From positions 124,001-188,000 of the forward strand of contig JBCCXL010000004.1 of assembly GCA_039191605.1 (NCBI GenBank): 64,000 nucleotides of DNA, written 5' to 3'. Below the pieces are notes generated by a model. The model did no database searches. It had not been told where the DNA came from and was given only the letters and a program-made list of their open reading frames with translations. Below are positions 1 to 7,881 of the stretch, piece after piece (the first letter of the stretch is position 1; each line of letters starts with the position of its first letter). The translations under genes and the position numbers were made by a program. The stretch comes from JBCCXL01 sp039191605. Lineage in GTDB: Bacteria; Acidobacteriota; Thermoanaerobaculia; Multivoradales; JAHZIX01.

Positions 1-2
1 TC

Positions 3-581
3 GCCTACGCCCAAATAACGCAGCATTCAGAAGACACTCCGATCCTAGAAGGAGTACCTGATTCTCAGAAGAAACCAGAAACGAGGCAGCGGACTCTGAA
101 AAGCTATTCCCACGCCCTAGCCGCCATGGTGCCCGCGGAGATCCTCGCCATTCATGCCTTGTTGATGTCTTGGGTGACGAAGCCTATCCCGCCGGTGAAG
201 GACAAAGCAGCGACACAAGGCGTAGAAGCAAGCACCACAGAGGCAGGCACCAACGCGGCACAGGAATCCGCTGTCTTCATCGAAAACACAGTCCTAGCAG
301 AACAGGGATTCTGGGTGCTGGTCGCCCTCTGCTTTGTGCTCTTTGCCGTGACCAAGCTGACCACCGGTAAGTGGACTCACTGGGATTACGGTCGCATGTT
401 GGTTCCACCGGCAGCCTTCGTAGGCTGGACGATGCTGGAGCAGCTCTCTGCCTTCGACGCCGCTTTTCCGCAGATCGATCAGCCCACCCAATGGTTCTAC
501 GCCGTAGTGCTCGCGGTGACCCTGACAGCGCTCTCCCTTCTCTTGGCCAAGAAAGCAGCCGAACACAAACCTACGCTGTGA
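3..581 (+). CDS. C-terminal part of a membrane protein, cut by the left window edge
   Basis: The reading frame that ends at 581 stays open back to the first bases of the window, so the gene most likely begins upstream and only about 192 C-terminal residues are visible. An internal ATG at 126 gives a 151-residue alternative. Three hydrophobic segments are evident: one just after the internal ATG, one in the middle (GFWVLVALCFVLFAV) and one close to the C-terminus (FYAVVLAVTLTALSLLLA). A hydrophilic Ala/Thr/Glu-rich loop lies between the first two. I do not recognise a family. There is no strong ribosome binding site before the internal ATG, which favours the longer, truncated reading. Confidence 0.6.
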   Translation, partial: AYAQITQHSEDTPILEGVPDSQKKPETRQRTLKSYSHALAAMVPAEILAIHALLMSWVTKPIPPVKDKAATQGVEASTTEAGTNAAQESAVFIENTVLAEQGFWVLVALCFVLFAVTKLTTGKWTHWDYGRMLVPPAAFVGWTMLEQLSAFDAAFPQIDQPTQWFYAVVLAVTLTALSLLLAKKAAEHKPTL

Positions 582-653
582 CGAAGCCTCTAGAGAGTCT
601 AGGGCAGACCATACCGGGTTCCCTAGAGCTCTGCCTCCGGCCCCACCGCCCCC

Positions 654-1493
654 TCACCCCATCTTCGAAGCCACCCACTTCTGAAAGCCTGGTTTGCGCG
701 GCGCCACGGGACGTGGTGGCGCGTTGGCTTCAGAGCCCTCTGAGCTGAATTCCAGCACTGCCCCATCCTCCGGGATGTAAACCTTCTCCCCGAGCCCCTC
801 CGCGTCGAGGCGCTGGCGTAGGCCCTTGCGGGTGGTGGGGCAATGGTCGATGCTTTCGAGGTGGTGGAAGATCACCTGACCGGGGCTCAATCGGGTGAGC
901 TCGACCAATTCGTCTTCGGAGAAGAGGATGTCGCTGCCGAAGCCGAAGTTGGCGCTGCCGGCGGGGGCGAGGACAAGTTCAGGGCGCAGGGTGGCGAGGA
1001 CGTCACGGACTCCATCGTCGAGGATGGAGTCGGCGGTGATGTAGAGGCTGGGCTCTCCATCGTAGACCAGGTAGAAGCCGGAGACCGGGCCCATCAGCCA
1101 GCCGAGAAGGCCGCGGCCGTGGCGGGCGGGAATCACTTCGACGCCGAGGCCGAGGTCGTTGTCCAGGACCTCCCGGGCGTCGAGGCCCTTGGAGTGCAGG
1201 TTGGGTACGTCGACGCTGCTGGCCCACACCGGCAGCTGACGCTGGCGAATCCACTTGCGGGCTGGGCTATCGAGGTGATCGAGGTGCTCGTGGGTGATGA
1301 GCACGCCGGTGACTTCCTCTAGGGCGGCGTCGATTCCCGCCGGCAGGGGAACGAGGGGATTGCGCCGACGCTCGCCGCCCCGCATTCGAAAGCCCGGCAG
1401 CGACCCTGGATCGCTGAACATCGGGTCCAGCAGCAGTCGATGGGGACCGATGGAGAGAATCGCGGTGGCGTTGCGCAGCTGATGGATTTTCAT
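654..1493 (-). CDS. metallo-beta-lactamase-fold hydrolase (UlaG-like)
   Basis: A 279-residue protein of the metallo-beta-lactamase superfamily, the branch that includes UlaG-like hydrolases and N-acyl-phosphatidylethanolamine phospholipase-like enzymes. The zinc-binding HxHxDH signature is intact at residues 68-73 (HEHLDH), following a GVLIT strand. Later His and Asp residues (PARHGRGLLG, TADSILDDG) fit the remaining metal ligands. There is no signal peptide, so it should be cytoplasmic. The start is supported by AGGAG a few bases upstream of the ATG. The substrate cannot be told from sequence. It lies on the same strand as the secreted protein gene upstream but is separated from it by a strong inverted repeat, so it is probably transcribed on its own. 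Confidence 0.8.
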   Translation of the reverse strand: MKIHQLRNATAILSIGPHRLLLDPMFSDPGSLPGFRMRGGERRRNPLVPLPAGIDAALEEVTGVLITHEHLDHLDSPARKWIRQRQLPVWASSVDVPNLHSKGLDAREVLDNDLGLGVEVIPARHGRGLLGWLMGPVSGFYLVYDGEPSLYITADSILDDGVRDVLATLRPELVLAPAGSANFGFGSDILFSEDELVELTRLSPGQVIFHHLESIDHCPTTRKGLRQRLDAEGLGEKVYIPEDGAVLEFSSEGSEANAPPRPVAPRKPGFQKWVASKMG

Positions 1494-1511
1494 CGCGGCT
1501 CCTAGAACGAG

Positions 1512-1555
1512 AAAGCTCCTTCCCGGTGGAGAGGACCTCCGAGGGAAGGAGCTTT
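1512..1555 (-). terminator. perfect 13-bp inverted repeat, likely terminator
   Basis: AAAGCTCCTTCCC at 1512-1524 is exactly inverted at 1543-1555, with an 18-base loop. It lies 60 bases after the stop codon of the secreted protein gene on the minus strand. A proper T-run after the stem is lacking, so it may act by structure alone or in both directions. Confidence 0.55.
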
Positions 1556-1616
1556 GAGAGAGACCTAAGGACTCAACCTTCAGCCATTAGCGGCTGATGC
1601 TAGAACGAGGCAGACC

Positions 1617-2609
1617 TCAGGGACAGGTGGCGAAGGCCTCGGTATCGGTAATCGCCTCAGGCCGCTGCCCCAGTCCGTTGCCGTAGATAGAGTTCGCGCC
1701 GGTGACCGTATCGGTAACGGTGATCTCGTATTCGACGTTGGTGGCCGCAGCGGCGAAAACCCAGAAGCGGTCGTTGATGGTGCAGCCGTCGAGCACCTTC
1801 ACCAGGGCTTCCCAGTTGCCCTGACGGAAGAAGTAGAAGATCGCCGAGTCGTCGGCCTGGGCAGAAACGCGGCCGAAGCCCTCGTTACCCTGGAAGTCCT
1901 TCCACTGAATGTCGACCCGGAAACGCTGCCCCTGCAGCAATACGGTACTCGAGCCACTGGAAGTGGTCACCGAACCCTGGTTCGGGGCGATATCCGTCGG
2001 CTCGTCGAAGGTGCCGACCACCGCCGCCACGTCGACGTTGCGATCGCCGTTGAGGTAGTTCAGGGGAATGTGCACCCGGGCGGTGTCGAAGGTGATGGAG
2101 AGAGGCACCAGGCCGATGAGCTGGTCGTTGGCGTCGTTTATCAGCTCGACGTTGCCGTTCTCATCATAGGAGAAGAGATCGACGTAGGCCTCGTTACCCA
2201 TTCCGGTGGAGGTACCGTCGTCGGGCCGCAGCAGATCCGTCCACGGCACGTCACCGGTGGTCCCGTCCTGATCGAGATCGAGGTCGATGAAGCCATCGAG
2301 GGCGTCGACATTGCCGGAATCGGGAGCGCTGATCTCGTGGTAGAAGATCAGGGAGATCACCAAATCGCTGCCAACGATTTCCGCCGCTAGGCGCTGGAGG
2401 TCTTGACGCACCGTACCGTCACCGAAGGTGTCGCCGGGAGCGTCGGCGACGGTGTTCTTATACACCGGAATCTCCGCCGCCTTGGGAACCGGCATCTCGG
2501 CCCGAGAGGGGCGAGGGCCGTCGGCCCACCGGGCCTCTGCGGGAGCGGCGAAGGAGAGGGAGCTAGCGACGCCGAGCGCCACAAGAGTAAGAGCAGAAAG
2601 TGATTTCAT
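1617..2609 (-). CDS. secreted protein of unknown function
   Basis: A 330-residue exported protein. The start at 2609 is chosen because GGAGG lies 12 bases upstream and because it places a classic Sec signal peptide (MKSLSALTLVALGVASSLSF, cleavage after APAEA) at the N-terminus; an in-frame ATG at 2660 would bury it. The mature part contains Asp-rich stretches resembling calcium-binding loops (DLDLDQDGTTGDVPWTD) and a beta-rich pattern of alternating hydrophobic residues. The last 80 residues, with two cysteines, resemble the short C-terminal beta module found on many secreted proteins of Acidobacteriota-like bacteria (GCTINDRFWVFAAAATNVEY). Function is unknown. It is transcribed divergently from the haloperoxidase-like gene. 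Confidence 0.75.
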   Translation of the reverse strand: MKSLSALTLVALGVASSLSFAAPAEARWADGPRPSRAEMPVPKAAEIPVYKNTVADAPGDTFGDGTVRQDLQRLAAEIVGSDLVISLIFYHEISAPDSGNVDALDGFIDLDLDQDGTTGDVPWTDLLRPDDGTSTGMGNEAYVDLFSYDENGNVELINDANDQLIGLVPLSITFDTARVHIPLNYLNGDRNVDVAAVVGTFDEPTDIAPNQGSVTTSSGSSTVLLQGQRFRVDIQWKDFQGNEGFGRVSAQADDSAIFYFFRQGNWEALVKVLDGCTINDRFWVFAAAATNVEYEITVTDTVTGANSIYGNGLGQRPEAITDTEAFATCP

Positions 2610-2957
2610 CGTCCAGTAGCCTCCATTAGGAGAAAATCCTCCGACCATTGGTTTCCGCAATCCTGCTGTCAGCAGCGTCCCAAGACTTCCGGGTGGGCGG
2701 AGGTCGAGGGCTTCCTAATCGACTGGTCTGACTTCGTGAGGTGGCGGCAGGAATTGCGGCGTCGGCCAACTATATCGCGCCTTGCGGCCTTGGCGAGAGG
2801 CCTTTGCGCTCTCTGTTTCGACAAGGAAAGTATGCGCGCCCGGGGGCTCGAAGGATGACCTCTCTTTGTGGCAAAATACGACGATCCCTTCAGCAGGTGC
2901 TTAGGCTTGTGCTTCGCACCCGGTCGGCTCTATGAGCCTAATCCCCAGGAGACTTCT
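2610..2957. other. intergenic region between divergent genes
   Basis: About 350 bases separating two divergently transcribed exported-protein genes. It should hold both promoters, but I see no convincing -35/-10 pair or operator palindrome. The only clear signals are the ribosome binding sites at each end. Confidence 0.4.
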
Positions 2958-4715
2958 ATGTCCCGTCAAAATTCTGATCTCGCTCCAGAGCACCTGAACT
3001 CCTCCGCCGAAGGGACCTCCCCCGAAGCGCAGCAGGTCGCACCCCCCGCTTCCGCGGACTCCACCCCCACCTTCGGCCTCTCCCGCCGTCGCTTCCTTCA
3101 GGGCATCGGCGCCGCCACCGTCGTCAGCGGTGCGGGCCTAGCGGCCCCCGCCGAAGACGCCGAGGCGGAAGCCATCGGGCCGCTGCCGAAGCGCCGTCGC
3201 CAGGTGCGCGCCTTCCAGGTGCGCAACCGCGCCGCCCGCAAGCTCTTCAACGCCACCCTGGCGGACCAGGAGTGCAGCGGCGACGATTCTCTTTACAGCG
3301 ACCGGCGCGCCAGCTTCTTCAAGACTCTGCCCCAGGACGACCTCGGCGAGGTGGACGGCGCGGCCTACGACGCCTTCCTCACGGCGCTGACCAGCGGCGA
3401 CCCGGCGGACTTCGAAGCGATTCCCCAATCCGTCCAGGCGGATCGCGGCCTCGCCAACCCCCAGGCGGCCTACGCCTTCGAGATCAGCGGCGGCGACGGC
3501 CACAGCTCCCGCATGCCCTCCGCTCCGGCCTTCGCCAGTGCCTTCCAGGCAGCGGAGATGGCCGAGGTCTACTGGCAGGCGCTGACCCGCGACGTGTCCT
3601 TCAACGACTACGGCACCGACCCGCTGGTGGCCGCCGCCGTGGCCGACCTGAACGGCTTCTCCTCCATCGTCGGACCCACCGACGGCGGCGTGATTACCCC
3701 CGGCACCCTCTTCCGCGGCGAGACCGAGGGCGACCTCATCGGTCCCTACATCTCTCAATTCCTGTGGAAGGACATCCCCTTCGGTCAGCGCGCCCTCGAT
3801 CAGAAGTACAACCAGCCCATCGAGGGCGACGACTTCATGATCGACTACGACGAGTGGCTCACCATCCAGCGCGGTGCCGCTCCGGCTCGTTCGATCACCT
3901 TCGACGGCGTCGGACGCTACATCGCCAACAACCGCGCCCTCGGCGAGTGGGTGCACTCCGACTTCACCTACCAGGGCTACCAGAGCGCGGCGCTGATCCT
4001 GCTGAGCCTCGGTGGCGATGCCCTGTGCCCCCGCAACCCCTACCTGGCGTCCGCCAACCAGGGAGCCTTCGTCACCTTCGGCGGTCCCCAGATCCTCGAC
4101 CTGGTGACCCGCGCCGCGGTGGTCAGCCTCAAGGCCGCCTGGTACCAGAAGTGGCTGGTGCACCGCCGCCTGCGCCCGGAGGTCTTCGCGGCGCGCATCG
4201 AGAACCAGCAGAACGGCACCAAGGATTACGGCGTCCACCCGGACAACCTCAACTCCGACGCCGTCGCCCGCCTGCTCGACGCCAACGGCAACACCCTGCT
4301 GCCGCTGGCCTTCGCCGAGGGTTCTCCCACCCATCCCTCCTACCCCGCCGGTCACGCCACCATCGCCGGTGCCTGCTGCACCGTGCTCAAGGCCTTCTTC
4401 AACGAGGACTACGTCATTCCCGATCCGGTGGTGGCCTCCTCCGACGGTCTCGCCCTGGACGACTGGACCGGCGACGATCTCACCGTCGGCAACGAGATCA
4501 ACAAGCTGGCCAACAACATCTCCATCGGTCGCGACGCCGCCGGCGTGCACTACCGCACCGATGGCGTCGACGGCCTCACCGTCGGCGAGCAGGTGGCCAT
4601 CGATCTGCTGCGGGACTACAGCCAGGTGTTCTCCGAGGCCGCCGACGGCTACGAGCTCACCCGCTTCAACGGCGATCGCATCCTGATCAGCAACGGCGAC
4701 GTGTTCGCTCTTTGA
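2958..4715 (+). CDS. Tat-exported vanadium-dependent haloperoxidase/PAP2-like protein
   Basis: A 585-residue protein of the vanadium haloperoxidase/PAP2 phosphatase superfamily. The start at 2958 has AGGAG about six bases upstream and gives a Tat signal (SRRRFLQG at residues 42-49, then a hydrophobic segment and an AAPAEDAEA cleavage region). The C-terminal half carries the vanadate/phosphate-binding signatures: PSYPAGHA with His466, and GRDAAGVHYR with Arg525 and His531, the last being the usual axial vanadate ligand. A folded Tat export route suits a cofactor-containing periplasmic enzyme. Haloperoxidase activity is inferred from the family; related bacterial proteins may instead be acid phosphatases. 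A terminator-like hairpin follows at 4793-4822. Confidence 0.85.
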   Translation: MSRQNSDLAPEHLNSSAEGTSPEAQQVAPPASADSTPTFGLSRRRFLQGIGAATVVSGAGLAAPAEDAEAEAIGPLPKRRRQVRAFQVRNRAARKLFNATLADQECSGDDSLYSDRRASFFKTLPQDDLGEVDGAAYDAFLTALTSGDPADFEAIPQSVQADRGLANPQAAYAFEISGGDGHSSRMPSAPAFASAFQAAEMAEVYWQALTRDVSFNDYGTDPLVAAAVADLNGFSSIVGPTDGGVITPGTLFRGETEGDLIGPYISQFLWKDIPFGQRALDQKYNQPIEGDDFMIDYDEWLTIQRGAAPARSITFDGVGRYIANNRALGEWVHSDFTYQGYQSAALILLSLGGDALCPRNPYLASANQGAFVTFGGPQILDLVTRAAVVSLKAAWYQKWLVHRRLRPEVFAARIENQQNGTKDYGVHPDNLNSDAVARLLDANGNTLLPLAFAEGSPTHPSYPAGHATIAGACCTVLKAFFNEDYVIPDPVVASSDGLALDDWTGDDLTVGNEINKLANNISIGRDAAGVHYRTDGVDGLTVGEQVAIDLLRDYSQVFSEAADGYELTRFNGDRILISNGDVFAL

Positions 4716-4792
4716 TCGAGCGTCAACCCCGGCGCCGAACTAGGAGCGCCTGTTGAGTCCTGCGAACGGCTAAAGCCGCCGCGGGCTCTCTC

Positions 4793-4822
4793 TCGGCCGG
4801 CCCTCTTCGAGGCGCCGGCCGA
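4793..4822 (+). terminator. hairpin after the haloperoxidase gene
   Basis: TCGGCCGGC at 4793-4801 is perfectly inverted at 4814-4822, with an inner short stem in the loop and ATTGCTTTCT after the stem. It is a plausible intrinsic terminator 78 bases after the stop codon. Confidence 0.6.
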
Positions 4823-4872
4823 TTGCTTTCTGGGAGAAGCTCAATCACCGCAGCAAGAACACCCCACCGAGA

Positions 4873-4940
4873 CTGCCACGACCTCTCCTACCGAAGAAAC
4901 AGAATGGGAGGTCGCGGCGTAGTGGCAGCAGGAGCCTGCT
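4873..4940 (+). promoter_or_regulatory. structured leader upstream of the beta-propeller gene
   Basis: Nested inverted repeats: CTGCCAC (4873-4879) with GTGGCAG (4922-4928), CGACCTC (4879-4885) with GAGGTCG (4908-4914), then AGCAGG/CCTGCT at 4927-4940. They lie between the preceding terminator and the start at 5037, so they could fold in the 5' leader of the next mRNA. No known riboswitch class is recognised. Confidence 0.35.
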
Positions 4941-5036
4941 GAACGCCGCGGGCCCTCACGATTCGATCTCTACGTGCCGCGAGCCCTTCGAGCACAACTC
5001 TCTACCCTATCTCTTCTGTTTTCCGGAGGCCCTGCC

Positions 5037-7031
5037 ATGGCTAACTCCTCTTCCCTATCGAGCCCCGAGCGCCTGCGCCTGCTGCCAGGCCTGATCCTGG
5101 TGGCCCTGCAGTGGTTCCTGCGCTTCGCTCTGCCCAAGCTCTGGTACTCCCCCGAAGGCACCATGATCGGCTTCTTCGGCGGACTGCTGCTGGGCCCCGC
5201 GGTGCTGGTCTGGTGGCTCTTCTTCAGCGGCGCTCCCCGGAGTTTACGCTGGGGAGGAGGTGGCCTCTTCGTCGCCGCCCTGGCCATCACGCCGATGGTG
5301 CTCCACCCCTCCATCGGCACCGGCATGATGGGGCTGCTCTTCTTTGTCTTCGCGATCCCGACTCTGTGCCTCGCCTTTGTGCTGGCGGTGGCCCTCAGCC
5401 GAAATTGGGCCATGCCCCAGCGCTGGGTGGCCCTGCTGGTGGCGGTGATCGTCGGAGCCGGCGGCTGGGCCCTGGTTCGCAGCGACGGCATCACCGGCGA
5501 CGCCGGAGCCTCCTTCGCCTGGCGCTGGACGCCGACGCCGGAGGAAGAGCTCCTCGCCCAGGCGGAAGCCCTCGCCCCAACGCCCTCTCCCCTCGCTACG
5601 GAGTCTGAGACGCCCGCGGAGGTTTCGGATCAGGACGAGGCCCGAGAAGAAGACGTGCAGTCCGCCACCGAGTCGACCGACGAGCCCGCAGCGGGGGCGA
5701 GCGAGAGCCTGGACAGCACCCGCTCCGAGGCTCCAGACGCTAGCTCAGAGGCGGCTTCAGCTCCGGAGTCCCCGACTTCCGGCACCACGACTGAAACCGA
5801 TCAGATCTCCCAACTGGAGCAAGAGCTCGCCGCTCTGGGAGTCAGCGAGGAAGAGCTCCTCGGGCGAGAGCCGTGGCCCGGCGTCGCCGCCTGGCCCGGT
5901 TTCCGGGGCCCGCAGCGCAACGGTCACGTTCCCGGAGTCCGAGTCGCCACCGACTGGAGCCAGTCGCCCCCGGAGGCTCTCTGGCGCCAGCCCGTAGGCC
6001 CCGGCTGGTCCTCCTTCGCGGTGGACGGGGACCGCATCTACACCCAGGAGCAGCGGGGAGACTACGAGGTCGTCAGCTGCTATGACCTGAGCACCGGCGA
6101 GGCCCTGTGGCAGCACCGAGACGAGATCCGCTTCTGGGAGGCCAACGCCGGGGCCGGGCCCCGCGCTACCCCCACGCTGCACCAGGGGAAGGTGTTCTCC
6201 CTGGGAGCCACCGGTCAGCTCAACGCCCTCGATGCGGACGACGGCCGGGTCCTGTGGTCCCGGCTGGCCATCGAGGATACCGAGGGCACAGTTCCCGGCT
6301 GGGGCTATTCCTCCTCTCCCCTGGTGATCGCAGATCTGGTGATCGTCCACGTCAGCGCCCTCGCCGCCTACGACGTCTACACCGGCGAGCTGCGCTGGGT
6401 CGGGCCGGCGCGCTCCAGCAGCTATAGCTCTCCCCACTGGCTCCCGCTCGGCGGGCAGGGGCAGATCGTCCAGATGACCTATTCCGGCGCCACCGGCGTC
6501 GACCTCGACGGCACGGTGCTGTGGGAGCACCCGTGGAAGAGCGGCAGCCGCATCGTGCAGCCGGCCCTCACCGAGAACGGCGACCTGCTGCTCAGCGCCG
6601 GCGAGACCACCGGCCTGCGGCGCATCGGCGTAGAGCAGGATGCCGGCAATTGGAGCGTCGAGGAGCGCTGGACCACCAACCGCCTGAAGCCCTACTTCAG
6701 CGACTTCGTCGTCCACCAGGGACACGCCTACGGCTTCGACGGCAACATCCTCGCCGCCATCGAGCTAGAGAGCGGCGACAAGCGCTGGAAGGGAGGGCGC
6801 TACGGAAGCGGCCAGCTGGTGCTGCTGCCGGAGCAGGACCTGCTGCTGGTGATCTCCGAAGACGGCGACCTAGTGCTGGTCTCCGCCACCCCCGACGGCT
6901 TCCAGGAGATCACCCGCACCCCGGCCCTCAACGGCAAGACCTGGAATCATCCGGTGCTGGTGGATGACATCCTGCTGGTGCGCAACGCCGAAGAGATGGC
7001 CGCCTACCGCCTGCCCTTGGCCCGCGGCTGA
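5037..7031 (+). CDS. membrane-anchored PQQ-type beta-propeller protein
   Basis: A 664-residue protein. The ATG at 5037 is chosen because GGAGG sits seven bases upstream. The first 150 residues form about five transmembrane helices. Residues 170-290 are an acidic, Ser/Thr/Ala/Glu-rich low-complexity linker. From about residue 290 to the end there are repeated PQQ-enzyme-like beta-propeller blades (for example AYDVYTGELRWVG, DLDGTVLWEHPW, AAIELESGDKRWKGG) of the kind found in BamB-like and outer-membrane quinoprotein-like proteins. The first blade (WPGFRGPQRNGHVPGV) matches the conserved entry motif of this propeller family. A periplasmic scaffold or sensor role is likely; enzyme activity is not implied. 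Its last 28 bases overlap the convergent gene. Confidence 0.8.
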   Translation: MANSSSLSSPERLRLLPGLILVALQWFLRFALPKLWYSPEGTMIGFFGGLLLGPAVLVWWLFFSGAPRSLRWGGGGLFVAALAITPMVLHPSIGTGMMGLLFFVFAIPTLCLAFVLAVALSRNWAMPQRWVALLVAVIVGAGGWALVRSDGITGDAGASFAWRWTPTPEEELLAQAEALAPTPSPLATESETPAEVSDQDEAREEDVQSATESTDEPAAGASESLDSTRSEAPDASSEAASAPESPTSGTTTETDQISQLEQELAALGVSEEELLGREPWPGVAAWPGFRGPQRNGHVPGVRVATDWSQSPPEALWRQPVGPGWSSFAVDGDRIYTQEQRGDYEVVSCYDLSTGEALWQHRDEIRFWEANAGAGPRATPTLHQGKVFSLGATGQLNALDADDGRVLWSRLAIEDTEGTVPGWGYSSSPLVIADLVIVHVSALAAYDVYTGELRWVGPARSSSYSSPHWLPLGGQGQIVQMTYSGATGVDLDGTVLWEHPWKSGSRIVQPALTENGDLLLSAGETTGLRRIGVEQDAGNWSVEERWTTNRLKPYFSDFVVHQGHAYGFDGNILAAIELESGDKRWKGGRYGSGQLVLLPEQDLLLVISEDGDLVLVSATPDGFQEITRTPALNGKTWNHPVLVDDILLVRNAEEMAAYRLPLARG

Positions 7032-7786
7032 TTTTTCTTCGGGCGCCGTCCCTGGCCGGCATAAGGTCCCTGGCTCGCGATCTTGCGGGCCAGGAAGATC
7101 ACGTGCCGCGCCCCCTTCGGCGCCTTGCCGGCGGCGCCGTATCGGCCCCGCACCATCACCGACCGGGCGCGGAATCCAACTTTGCGCAGCTTGTCCTCGA
7201 AGGCCTGGGAGGGGGAGGCGGACCACAGCGCCAGCCAGCCTCCGACGATCAGCGCCCGATGCAGGCGGCCGAGGCCTCGACGGGAGTAAAGGGAGCCGTT
7301 GGACTCCAGAGTCAGGGCCTCCGGCCCGTTGTCGACATCCAGAACCACCGCGTCGTAGGTCGATTGGGGTGCCTGCAGACAGCGGGCGACATCCTCCACC
7401 CGCAGGCGAACCCGAGGATCTTCGAGAGGATGCTGTGCCAGGTGGCCGAGGTGGCTTCGATTCCAGTCCACCACCGCTTCCGAGACCTCAGCGACTTCCA
7501 CCGCCGCATTGGCACCGAGCCCCTTCTCGTCCAGGGCATCCAGCAGCGCCCGCAGCGTGTAGCCCATTCCCAGGCCGCCGACCAGGATCTGGAGAGGGCG
7601 CTTACCGGAGGCCTGCGCCAGGTTTTCCACCACCAAACGGCCCAAGGCCTCCTCTGAGCCATAGGACCGGCTGCTCATCAGACCGAGCCCATTGATCTCG
7701 ATCTGAAATACCTGATCCCACTGCCACAGCACCAGCTCATCCCCTTCCGGGGTAGAGGCACAGGCAAGACGCTGACGACGCTTCAT
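7004..7786 (-). CDS. spermidine-synthase-like protein
   Basis: A 260-residue member of the spermidine/polyamine-synthase-like Rossmann methyltransferase fold. The glycine-rich binding segment (LQILVGGLGMGYTLRALLD), the acidic strand end (VEVAEVSEAVVDWNR) and the later acidic motif (YDAVVLDVDNGPEALTL) are present in the expected order. The N-terminal beta domain is short, and the C-terminus ends in a basic tail (GRRPKKNQPRAKGRR). No partner decarboxylase is nearby, so polyamine synthesis is uncertain; many such stand-alone proteins have unknown substrates. The gene runs convergently into the propeller gene, with a 28-base overlap of coding ends. Confidence 0.75.
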   Translation of the reverse strand: MKRRQRLACASTPEGDELVLWQWDQVFQIEINGLGLMSSRSYGSEEALGRLVVENLAQASGKRPLQILVGGLGMGYTLRALLDALDEKGLGANAAVEVAEVSEAVVDWNRSHLGHLAQHPLEDPRVRLRVEDVARCLQAPQSTYDAVVLDVDNGPEALTLESNGSLYSRRGLGRLHRALIVGGWLALWSASPSQAFEDKLRKVGFRARSVMVRGRYGAAGKAPKGARHVIFLARKIASQGPYAGQGRRPKKNQPRAKGRR

Positions 7787-7881
7787 GGGGCTTCCAGCCA
7801 GAGGGGCAGGACGCGCATCAGCACGCCGAGAAGGCCCCTAATTCCTGCAGAGAGAGGCTCAAGGAGCCTCCGGTGGGAGCG

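Noticed and set aside
3138..4550. Long minus-strand open frame opposite the haloperoxidase-like gene
   Set aside because: Its Gly/Val/Ala/Glu-rich translation has no domain pattern and mirrors codon bias of the plus-strand gene, a usual artefact in high-GC DNA.
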